13,346 bases of DNA. Origin: JAHJRN01 sp043805355 (GTDB lineage: Bacteria > Patescibacteriota > Patescibacteriia > 2-12-FULL-60-25). The notes below the pieces were generated by a model. The model searched no databases. It saw only the letters and a list, made by a program, of their open reading frames with translations, and was not told where the DNA came from. The stretch covers positions 1 through 13,346 of the forward strand of contig JAZDIB010000008.1 in assembly GCA_043805355.1 (NCBI GenBank), in the 5' to 3' direction. The stretch's first letter is position 1, and each line of letters opens with the position of its first letter. Below are positions 1-6,434 of this stretch, one piece after another. A program made the translations under genes and the position numbers.

Positions 1-951
1 GGGCAGATGCGTTGCGACGCGAACATCTCACTCCTCGAGGTGGACGACAAGAACATGCCGACGCAGTCCTTCCTGAACCCGAAAATCGAGGTCAAGAACC
101 TGAATTCGTTCCGGTCCGTCGAGCGCGCCCTCGCGTTCGAGATCGAGCGTCAGATGGCGCTCTATGCTTCCAACACGCCGCCTCTCGGCGCGACACGCGG
201 CTGGGACGAGGACGTGGGCGCGACGTTCGAACAGCGCACCAAGGAATCCAGCGCGGACTACCGCTATTTCCCCGAACCCGACCTCCCACCGCAGGACCTC
301 GTCGCCATCCGCGAACGCATGCAGGCGAGGTCCATCGAGCTCCCGTCCGAAAAGCGGTCGCGGCTCGAGGAGGAATGGTGGTTCTCGAAGGGCGATGTCG
401 CGTTCCTCGTCGGCAACGACGGCTGGGCCGACTACGCGGAGGACGTGATGGGCGAGCTCGGCGGATGGCTCGAATCCACGGACGATACCGGCATGTCCGC
501 CGGCGAGCTCCTGAACGACCGCAAGAAGAAGCTCGCGAAACTCGCGGGCGGATGGCTCACGACCAAACTCGCGGGGCTCCTGGCGGCCAAGAACATGGCC
601 ATCGCGGACGTCGCCATCACGCCCGAGGACTTCGCCGAGTTCCTCCACCTCCTCGACGCGGGCCAAATCAACAGCTCGAACGGCCAAAAGCTCCTCGCCC
701 TCATGGTCGACACGGGAACAGACCCCTCGCATCTCATGGAAGAGCACGGCCTCGGGCAGACCATGGACGCGGACGCGGTCGCCGAGACGGTGCGACGCAT
801 CATCGAACAGAACCCGGACCAGGCGGCCCAGGTGAAGGCCGGCAAGACCGGCGTCATCGGCTGGTTCGTCGGCGGCGTCATGAAAGCGACCGAAGGGAAA
901 GCGAATCCCCTCACGGTCGAGGATATCGTGCGGAAGGAGCTGGGCGCCTGA
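1..951 (+). CDS. gatB: Asp-tRNA(Asn)/Glu-tRNA(Gln) amidotransferase subunit B, 5' end outside window
   Basis: GatB binds the mischarged Glu-tRNA(Gln) or Asp-tRNA(Asn) and, with GatA and GatC, converts it to the correct aminoacyl-tRNA in the cytoplasm. The reading frame is open from the first base and encodes 316 residues, about two thirds of the usual length of roughly 480. It opens with the GatB signature MRCDAN, followed by KIEVKNLNSFRSVERA, which belongs to the catalytic cradle domain. Further on is RYFPEPDLPP, typical of the family. The helical and YqeY-like tail domains follow (for example GELLNDRKKKLAKLAGGWL, then GQINSSNGQKLL), and the protein ends with the usual tail pattern IGWFVGGVMKATEGKANP. 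The ATG at position 7 is internal, not the start. The TGA stop abuts the stop of the convergent miaA gene. GatA and GatC are not in view. The identification is secure. Confidence 0.97.
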   Translation, partial: GQMRCDANISLLEVDDKNMPTQSFLNPKIEVKNLNSFRSVERALAFEIERQMALYASNTPPLGATRGWDEDVGATFEQRTKESSADYRYFPEPDLPPQDLVAIRERMQARSIELPSEKRSRLEEEWWFSKGDVAFLVGNDGWADYAEDVMGELGGWLESTDDTGMSAGELLNDRKKKLAKLAGGWLTTKLAGLLAAKNMAIADVAITPEDFAEFLHLLDAGQINSSNGQKLLALMVDTGTDPSHLMEEHGLGQTMDADAVAETVRRIIEQNPDQAAQVKAGKTGVIGWFVGGVMKATEGKANPLTVEDIVRKELGA

Positions 952-1921
952 TCACTCCCCGGCCTTCAGCCACTCCTTCGTCATCTTCAGCGCGTCCTTC
1001 TCGTCCTTGGCCCAGTGGATGCGCGGGTCGCGCTTGAACCATGTCTCCTGGCGTTTGGCGTAGTCGTGGACCGCGGTCTTGCATTCCGCGATGGTCTTCT
1101 CGAGCGTCTTCTCCCCGCGGATGTACTCGACCAGCTGGCGGTAGCCGATGGACGTCATGGCCGGCTCGTCCGACGTCGTCCCCTTGCGGACGATCTCGCG
1201 CACCTCGTCGATCCACCCGCGCTCGATCATGTCCTCGATGGACACGTCGATGCGGCGGAACAGGTCCTTGCGGTCGAACGCGAGCCCGACCTGGAACGCC
1301 TCCACGACCGGCTTCCCGATGCCGCGCTGGGCCGTGAAGGGCTTGCCCGTGAACGTCGCGACCTCGAGCGCGCGGATGACGCGGCGCGGGTTCTTGAGGT
1401 CCACCACCGCGACCGCGTCCGGATCCAGCTTCAGGAGCAGCGCGACGAGGTCCTTGAGCGGCTTCCGCTCGAACGCCTCTCGGAGATGCGGCTTCGGCTC
1501 GACCATGGGGGAACGAATAGTTGTCCACAAGCGCCTTGATGTAGAGTCCGGTGCCGCCGACCACGATGGGCAGGTGCCCGCGCTTGGTGATGCCCTTGAT
1601 GGCCGTGAGCGCCATGGTCTTCCATTCCGCGACCGTGATGACCTTGGCCGGCGCGAGGAAATCCATCAGGTAATGCGGGACGTCCTGTACCAAAAAAGCG
1701 CGCTGACCCTGATAGGTCCCGCGCGTCCCCTCCGGCTTCCCTGTCCCGATGCTGAACTCCGTGTAGCACTGGCGGGCATCCGCGTTGATGCATTCGCCCT
1801 GCATCGCCTTGGCGATCCGGATGGCGAGCTCGGTCTTGCCCGACGACGTCGGACCGACGACACACACCACGCGCGGAAGGCGGTGGGACGTGGATGGCCG
1901 ATGGTTCCGGGCTTTCGGCAT
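952..1921 (-). CDS. miaA: tRNA dimethylallyltransferase MiaA, split by a one-base frameshift
   Basis: MiaA transfers a dimethylallyl group from DMAPP to N6 of A37 in tRNAs that read codons starting with U. The N-terminal part starts at the ATG at 1921 and shows the P-loop GPTSSGKTE, then NADARQCYTEFSIGTGKP, PHYLMDF and GGTGLYIKALVDNYSFP. After this the frame shifts at a run of five C (minus strand; + positions 1507-1511). The C-terminal part continues in the other frame from MVEPKPHLREAF with NPRRVIRALEV, IGYRQLVEYI and YAKRQETWFKRD, ending at the TGA at 954-952. Removing one C joins the two into a protein of about 322 residues, a normal MiaA length. The unshifted frame stays open to 911, so a 336-residue hybrid would be made. 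It lies 10 nt downstream of miaB, with AAGG 8 nt before the ATG. I cannot tell a sequencing indel from a real mutation. Confidence 0.93.
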
Positions 1922-1931
1922 ACCGATGGCC

Positions 1932-3281
1932 TTATCCGGAGCGTACCATATCCCCGTGACATTGCCATGTCAGGGCTTCCGAGATGCGGACCGGGACGAG
2001 ACGGCCGATGAACGAGGGGTCGTCGCACGGGAACCGGCAGGATTTCTGTTCCGAGGTGGTGCCGATGGCGCTCCCCTGCCCGACCGACATGACGAGCACC
2101 TCCACGGTCGCGCCGACGTACGCCTGATTCTTACGGAGCGACGCCTTCTCCATCAGCTCTTGGATCGCCGACCACCGTGCGCGCTTCACTTCCGCCGAGA
2201 TGTCGTCGGGATAGATGCGCGCCGCGAGCGTGCCGGTGCGCTGGCTGTACTCCGCGGGATATGCGATGTCGAAATCCGCTTCGGCGTAGAGCGAGAGCGT
2301 CTCCTCGAACTGCGCGTCCGTCTCGCCCGGGAACCCGACGATGATGTCCGTGCCGAGCGCGATGCCGGGACGCCGGCGCTTCACCGCGTCGACGATAGCG
2401 AGGAACCGCTCCCGCGTGTACTTGCGGTTCATGCGGCGTAGGACCTCGTCGGACCCGGATTGGACGGGAAGATGCAGGTAGTTGACCTGATGCGGAAGGC
2501 CGATGGCGTCGACGACCTCGTCGGACATGGAGATGGGATGCGCGGCGGTCCAGTGGATGCGTCGGATACCCGGGACGCGGTCCACCTCCCAGAGCAGGGC
2601 GGCGTAATGATCGACGTACGGATTTTCCTTCGAGAACGTTCCCGGGTCCGGCGCGCGATACGAGTTCACGCTCTGCCCGAGCAGCACGACCTCGACGATG
2701 CCTCGGTCCGCGCAGGATCGGACCTCCTCGAGGATCGACGAAGCGGGGCGGTTCGTCTCGCGGCCGCGCGCATACGGAACCACGCAATAGGCGCAATACT
2801 TGTCGCAGCCGATCTGGATGGTGATGAAAGCCGAAGGCGTCGGCAGCTCGCGCAACGGCTCGACGTCGAGATAGGACGACGGTCCTGCCGACGGTCGAAC
2901 GGCGTCGCTACCCCATCGTCCCGCGATCCATCCCGGCAACTTCGCCATCTCGGCCGTGGGGAAAAAGAAGTCGACGGCCGCGAGGCGCTTGCGGATGGCG
3001 CCGTCCTTGTCGCGTCCGGCCATGCATCCCGTCACGCCGACGAGGAGCCGCGGATTCCGCTTCTTGAGCCGGATGAGGTCCTCCATCTTGCCGTAGATGC
3101 GCTCTTCCGCGCTCTGCCGCACCGAGCAGGTCACCATGACGATGACGTCCGCCCCGGCCTCGTCGTGCGTGGGCGACAGGCCCGCATCTGCAAGTAGGCG
3201 TCCGATGCGCTCGGCGTCGTTCTTGTTCATCTGGCATCCGAAGACGAGGAGCAGATACTTCGACGTCGCGTCGCGTGGCAT
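1932..3281 (-). CDS. miaB: tRNA-2-methylthio-N6-dimethylallyladenosine synthase MiaB
   Basis: MiaB is a radical-SAM methylthiotransferase that adds a methylthio group to C2 of i6A37, the product of MiaA. From the ATG at 3281 it encodes 449 residues, the usual length. The N-terminal domain carries the three conserved cysteines C16 (FGCQMN), C52 (VTCSVR) and C86 (VTGCMAG), which bind the auxiliary iron-sulfur cluster. The radical-SAM motif is C159-C163-C166 in GCDKYCAYCVVPYARGRE. The core continues with HWTAAHP, HLPVQSGSDEVLRRMNRKYTRE and IIVGFPGET, and the C-terminus (SFIGRLVPVRISEAL) is the TRAM RNA-binding domain. In-frame ATGs at 3320 and 3314 would add 11-13 atypical residues. I prefer 3281 because family members begin only a few residues before FGCQMN, but no strong ribosome site decides it. 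The gene forms an operon with miaA downstream. Confidence 0.96.
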   Translation of the reverse strand: MPRDATSKYLLLVFGCQMNKNDAERIGRLLADAGLSPTHDEAGADVIVMVTCSVRQSAEERIYGKMEDLIRLKKRNPRLLVGVTGCMAGRDKDGAIRKRLAAVDFFFPTAEMAKLPGWIAGRWGSDAVRPSAGPSSYLDVEPLRELPTPSAFITIQIGCDKYCAYCVVPYARGRETNRPASSILEEVRSCADRGIVEVVLLGQSVNSYRAPDPGTFSKENPYVDHYAALLWEVDRVPGIRRIHWTAAHPISMSDEVVDAIGLPHQVNYLHLPVQSGSDEVLRRMNRKYTRERFLAIVDAVKRRRPGIALGTDIIVGFPGETDAQFEETLSLYAEADFDIAYPAEYSQRTGTLAARIYPDDISAEVKRARWSAIQELMEKASLRKNQAYVGATVEVLVMSVGQGSAIGTTSEQKSCRFPCDDPSFIGRLVPVRISEALTWQCHGDMVRSG

Positions 3282-3339
3282 GCCCGGGACGCTACCACGC
3301 GAAAGCCAGCCCATCAACATGCCGGAGCCCGGTTTCCAA

Positions 3340-3347
3340 GGTATACT
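3340..3347. promoter_or_regulatory. Shared -10 region of divergent promoters (small gene and miaB)
   Basis: The palindrome GTATAC (3341-3346) gives TATACT on the plus strand (3342-3347) and TATACC on the minus strand (3345-3340). The plus element lies 9 nt before the ATG of the small gene. The minus element lies 19 nt before the first possible miaB ATG (3320). No convincing -35 is seen in either direction. Confidence 0.45.
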
Positions 3348-3356
3348 GGAGCCGAT

Positions 3357-3521
3357 ATGCCGTCCGCCGACCAGATCGCGAACATGGGGAACGTCCTGCG
3401 GGCGTATCGGACGCAGGTCAGGGCCATCGTCTCCAAGCACAAGAAGACCGTGAAGAAGGCCGTCGAGGACGTCGACCGGCGCAAGACCGAACGGATCCTG
3501 AAGGGGCTCGGCAAGACCTAG
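3357..3521 (+). CDS. Small basic protein of 54 residues, unknown function
   Basis: I do not recognise this protein. It has 54 residues, begins MPSADQIANM and ends ILKGLGKT. It is rich in Lys and Arg and lacks Cys, Trp and Phe. A central helix-forming stretch (about residues 23-50) includes SKHKKTVKKAVEDVDRRK, which suggests a short amphipathic or coiled-coil helix that could bind RNA, DNA or a protein partner. Support for coding: GGAG lies 5 nt before the ATG, TATACT lies 9 nt before it, and all but two sense codons end in G or C, as in the neighbouring real genes. It is divergent from miaB and its TAG stop overlaps the TAG of the convergent enolase gene within CTAG. It fills the whole space between the two genes. 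Whether it is conserved elsewhere is unknown to me. Confidence 0.65.
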   Translation: MPSADQIANMGNVLRAYRTQVRAIVSKHKKTVKKAVEDVDRRKTERILKGLGKT

Positions 3522-4789
3522 CGCCTCCGCTCCGACATCTCCATCTCGATCGCCATGAGGCGGTTGTATTTCTCGACGCGCTCGGACCGCGAGAGCGATC
3601 CGGTCTTGATATGCTCCGCCCCGCTCGCGACCGCGAGGTCCGCGATGGTCGTGTCCGACGTCTCCCCGGACCGATGCGAGATGATGACGGCGAATCCAGC
3701 TTCCTGCGCCATGCGAATGGCGTCCACGGTCGCGGTCAGCGTCCCGATCTGATTGGGCTTGATGAGGATGGCCGTCGCCGCCTTCTCGCGGATGCCCCGC
3801 TCGAGGCGGGTGACGTTCGTGACGAAGAAGTCGTCGCCCACGAGGAGGGATTTCTTCCGCAGGACGGGCACGCACGCCTTCCACGCCTTCCAGTCGTCCT
3901 CGGCGAACGGATCCTCGATGGACATGAGCGGATATTTCGTCTGCCACGCGGCGTATCGCTTCAGGAGTTCCGGCGCCGTGAAGTCGCGCTTCTCCGCCTT
4001 GAAGCGATAGAGCTTCTCCTTGGGCGCGTAGAATTCGCTGGCCGCCACGTCCGTCGCGAGCGCGATGTCCTTGCCTGGTTTGTATCCGGCCGCCTTGATC
4101 GCCTCCATAAGGAGATCGAATGCCTCTTCGACGTTCGCGAGCTTCGGCGCGAATCCGCCTTCATCCCCCACCGTCGTCGTGAATCCGCGCTCCTTCAGCA
4201 GTTTTGCGAGCGCATGGAACGTCTCGGCGCCCGCACGAACCCGCTCGGCGAACGAACGCTGGCGCGGGAGGACCATGCACTCCTGCACGTCGAGGGACCA
4301 GCCCGCATGCGCGCCGCCGTTCAGCACGTTCATCATGGGGACCGGCAGCGACGCGGGACGGTCGAACCGATAGGTGTGCCGAAGCGAGCGCCACAACGGG
4401 AGCTTCAGGTGCGCCGCAAGCGCATGCGCGGTCGCGAGGGACACCGCGAGCGTCGCATTGGCGCCGAGCTTGCCGAGGTTCTCGGTGCCGTCCATCTCCA
4501 ACATGATGCGGTCGATGTCCTTCTGCTTGCGCGCATCCATGCCGCGGATGGCATGCGCAATCTTCTCGTTCACGTTTCGTACGGCCTTCCGCACGCCCTT
4601 CCCTCCGTATCGCGGACCTCCGTCGCGCAGCTCCAGCGCCTCATGCGACCCCGTGGACGCCCCGGAGGGGACCTTCGCTTCCGCCGACGCGCCGGTGGTG
4701 AGCGTCACGCGGCACGCCACGGTCGGATTCCCGCGGGAGTCGAGAATTTCCCGCGCGACGACGCGCGCGATCTTGGGTGCGAAAAACAT
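3518..4789 (-). CDS. eno: Enolase (phosphopyruvate hydratase)
   Basis: Enolase interconverts 2-phosphoglycerate and phosphoenolpyruvate in glycolysis and gluconeogenesis, as a Mg2+-dependent cytoplasmic dimer or octamer. The 423 residues match the family length. Visible landmarks are the flexible substrate loop PSGASTGSHEALELRDG (41-57), the GGAHAGWSLDVQE segment (158-170), the proton donor E210 in VGDEGGFAP, the metal ligands D247 (ATDVAASEF), E292 (SIEDPFAEDDW) and D319 (GDDFFVTN), the catalytic base K344 (LIKPNQIGT), SHRSGETSDTTIADLAV (371-387) and K395 (HIKTG). All catalytic residues appear to be present. GDDFF replaces the more common GDDLF. The ATG at 4789 is chosen because it gives the usual N-terminus before ILDSRGNPT. 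No Shine-Dalgarno is seen, but an extended -10 lies 9 nt upstream, so the mRNA may be nearly leaderless. Its stop overlaps that of the small plus-strand gene. Confidence 0.98.
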   Translation of the reverse strand: MFFAPKIARVVAREILDSRGNPTVACRVTLTTGASAEAKVPSGASTGSHEALELRDGGPRYGGKGVRKAVRNVNEKIAHAIRGMDARKQKDIDRIMLEMDGTENLGKLGANATLAVSLATAHALAAHLKLPLWRSLRHTYRFDRPASLPVPMMNVLNGGAHAGWSLDVQECMVLPRQRSFAERVRAGAETFHALAKLLKERGFTTTVGDEGGFAPKLANVEEAFDLLMEAIKAAGYKPGKDIALATDVAASEFYAPKEKLYRFKAEKRDFTAPELLKRYAAWQTKYPLMSIEDPFAEDDWKAWKACVPVLRKKSLLVGDDFFVTNVTRLERGIREKAATAILIKPNQIGTLTATVDAIRMAQEAGFAVIISHRSGETSDTTIADLAVASGAEHIKTGSLSRSERVEKYNRLMAIEMEMSERRR

Positions 4790-4798
4790 ATCGTGCCA

Positions 4799-4808
4799 AG
4801 TGTATCAC
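4799..4808 (-). promoter_or_regulatory. Candidate extended -10 promoter of eno (GTGATACACT)
   Basis: On the minus strand GTGATACACT combines a TGn extension with the hexamer TACACT (4804-4799). Nine bases separate it from the enolase ATG, so transcription should start within about 2-3 nt of the start codon. No -35 element is recognisable at the normal spacing. The GTGATA core is shared with pgk, gap and rpsB. Confidence 0.5.
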
Positions 4809-4830
4809 GAAATCATCCTCACGATGAATC

Positions 4831-4880
4831 TGTCGTCGCAAGAAATTCGACGCCGCGTCGTCGGACTCCTCGCAACGACA
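4831..4880. repeat. 50-nt imperfect palindrome between pgk and eno
   Basis: The ends TGTCGT and ACGACA open two 25-nt arms. Read as minus-strand RNA, which is the direction of pgk and eno transcription, the arms pair almost fully, with four G-U pairs and two mismatches. On the plus strand the same positions give C-A mismatches. No T run follows, so it does not look like a terminator. The minus-strand start TGTCGTTGCGAGGAG resembles widespread intergenic palindromic repeats of the GTCATTGCGAGGAG type, a comparison from memory. Confidence 0.6.
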
Positions 4881-4991
4881 AAATGTTCTTTCTAGACGTC
4901 CGTCTTCGGACCGAGCCGTTTCTCGATGAGGTTCGTGACGCGCGCGAGCCGGAAGCCGATCTAGACCCGAATTTCCGTTCCTGCAGGCCTA
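4881..4991 (-). other. Spacer downstream of pgk with a coding-like fragment
   Basis: The rest of the pgk-eno spacer has no complete gene. One minus-strand frame at 4960-4892 reads 22 codons, IGFRLARVTNLIEKRLGPK then TDV and a TAG stop, with nearly all codons ending in G or C. It has no start codon and is preceded by an in-frame TAG. Both TAGs lie inside TCTAGA hexamers (4891-4896 and 4960-4965). It could be the remnant of a decayed gene or chance. No terminator-like hairpin with a T run is seen after pgk. Confidence 0.25.
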
Positions 4992-6227
4992 TTACCGCTT
5001 CTTCACCGCCTTCTTCGGCTTCGGTGCCGGCTTCGCCTGCTGCTGGAGGGCGCGCAATCCCGGCAGGTTTCCCTTGTTCGAGATGAATTCCAGCATGGCG
5101 CCACCACCCGTGGAGATGTGGTCCATCCATTCGGACATGCCGCTCCGCGCGATGATGGGCAGGGTGTCGCCGCCGCCGACCACGCCGAAGCACTCACCTT
5201 TGCTGCGCGAGGCGATGGTCCGCGCGAGCACGAGCGACCCGTGCGAGAACGTCGGGATCTCAGCCACGCCGACCGGACCGTTCCACGCGATGGTCTTGGC
5301 CTTCTTGAGCCATGCCGACCACGTCATCATGGTCTCGGTCCCGATGTCGCCGATGGCCTCCGTCGCCTTGATGTCGTCGATGAACGCGACGCGCGCCTTC
5401 TTCGGGTCGAGCTTGGGCGAGACGACGGCATCGGTCGGCAGCGCGAGCTCCGGATCCTTCAGGAGCTTCCGCGCGAGCGCCACCCCCTCCTTCTCGACAT
5501 ACGATTTCCCGATGGAGAGCCGCTTGGCTAAGTAGAACGGATGCGCCATGGCCCCGCCGATGAGCACGCGGTCCGCGACCTTGAGGAGCGCCGCGAGCAC
5601 GCCGAGCTTGGTCGAGAGTTTAGCCCCGCCCACGACCGCGATATACGGATGCTTCGGTTTCTCGAGCAGGTGCGTGAGTGCGGTCACCTCGTCGACGAGC
5701 TCGGGGCCGGCATACGACGGCAGGAGCTTCGCGACGCCGACGACCGACGCGTGGCTGCGATGCGAGGCCGCGAACGCGTCGTTGATGAAGATATCCCCAA
5801 GCGACGCGAGATCCTTCGCGATGGAGACAGCGTTCGTCTCCTCTCCCTTCAGGAACCGGACGTTCTCAAGAAGGAAAACCGTGCCCGGCTTTGCGGCGCG
5901 TATGAGGGCGTCGGCGTTCGCGAGGCCCGCCTTGGTGTCGAGCGCCTCGCCGCAGAACCTGAACGGGATGCCCGTCATCCGCCGTGCCGCGTGCGCGAGC
6001 CGTTCGGTCGAGAGCTTCGGGTCACGCCGCGTCGGCCGACCGAGATGCGTCATCACGACGACGATGGCACCGCGTCGTTCGAGGTCGCGAATCGTCCCGA
6101 ACGTCCGTTCGAGCTTCAACCCCTTCTCGCCGACGTACGATCCCTCCACGGGGACGTTCCAATCGACGCGAAGGAGCACGCGCATCCCACGCAGATGCGT
6201 CGCTCCCGACAGGAGACGGAGTTTCAT
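4992..6227 (-). CDS. pgk: Phosphoglycerate kinase
   Basis: PGK transfers the acyl phosphate of 1,3-bisphosphoglycerate to ADP, giving 3-phosphoglycerate and ATP in the cytoplasm. The 411 residues contain RVDWNVP (20-26), THLGRP (60-65), ENVRF (121-125), NDAFAASHRSHAS (149-161), VVGGAKLSTKLGVL (198-211), the nucleotide-binding GGGDT (351-355) and STGGGAMLE (372-380). GGGDT in place of the usual GGGDS and GGAKLSTK in place of GGAKVSDK mark a divergent branch. A basic Lys/Ala/Pro tail (about 396-411, AKPAPKPKKAVKKR) extends beyond the fold and is not part of the usual enzyme. The ATG at 6227 is the only sensible start. No Shine-Dalgarno is seen, but TGATATCAT ends 6 nt upstream, predicting a leaderless mRNA. 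gap lies upstream and eno downstream on the same strand, each with its own promoter. Confidence 0.98.
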   Translation of the reverse strand: MKLRLLSGATHLRGMRVLLRVDWNVPVEGSYVGEKGLKLERTFGTIRDLERRGAIVVVMTHLGRPTRRDPKLSTERLAHAARRMTGIPFRFCGEALDTKAGLANADALIRAAKPGTVFLLENVRFLKGEETNAVSIAKDLASLGDIFINDAFAASHRSHASVVGVAKLLPSYAGPELVDEVTALTHLLEKPKHPYIAVVGGAKLSTKLGVLAALLKVADRVLIGGAMAHPFYLAKRLSIGKSYVEKEGVALARKLLKDPELALPTDAVVSPKLDPKKARVAFIDDIKATEAIGDIGTETMMTWSAWLKKAKTIAWNGPVGVAEIPTFSHGSLVLARTIASRSKGECFGVVGGGDTLPIIARSGMSEWMDHISTGGGAMLEFISNKGNLPGLRALQQQAKPAPKPKKAVKKR

Positions 6228-6233
6228 GCTCGA

Positions 6234-6243
6234 ATGATATCAC
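6234..6243 (-). promoter_or_regulatory. Candidate extended -10 promoter of pgk (GTGATATCAT)
   Basis: The minus-strand sequence GTGATATCAT contains TATCAT (6239-6234) with a TGA extension. Only six bases separate the hexamer from the ATG at 6227, so a start site 7 nt downstream would be the A of the start codon. No -35 match is visible. It lies outside the neighbouring 163-bp repeat. Confidence 0.5.
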
Positions 6244-6267
6244 TTTTGATGCCTGCCAATAAGAGTC

Positions 6268-6430
6268 GTCATCCTCCCCGAAGGGGTCTCGACGGATGTC
6301 GAGAGAGCGAAGCGAAGGACCTTCAAATTGAACCCGCTGCCGAGAGCGTCAAACGGACATTCCTTTGACGTCCCCGACGGGTGTTCCATTCGGAAGATCC
6401 TTCGGCCGCTCCGCTTTCCCTCAGGATGAC
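6268..6430. repeat. 163-bp MITE-like intergenic element with inverted ends
   Basis: The element starts GTCATCCT and ends AGGATGAC, a perfect 8-bp terminal inverted repeat. Inside each end lie related blocks: GCGAAGCGAAGGACCTTC on the left, and on the right, read on the minus strand, GCGGAGCGGCCGAAGGATC. It fills most of the 207-nt gap between pgk and the phosphoesterase gene and begins four bases after the stop codon of the latter. It encodes no protein that I can support. The ends resemble the common GTCATCCTGAG-type intergenic repeats, from memory. It may be a non-autonomous mobile element or a pair of such repeats in opposite orientation. Confidence 0.55.
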
Positions 6431-6434
6431 ATGT

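Noticed and set aside
3282..3947. An N-terminal extension of MiaB by about 220 residues
   Set aside because: The extension is antisense to the end of enolase and the small gene and has no homology to MiaB domains. The normal MiaB N-terminus begins near 3281.
3275..5086. A long plus-strand open frame of about 600 codons across eno
   Set aside because: It is antisense to enolase and the 3' end of pgk, has no recognisable motif, and is an artefact of high GC content with few stop codons. The same holds for other long plus-strand frames opposite gap, pgk and miaA.
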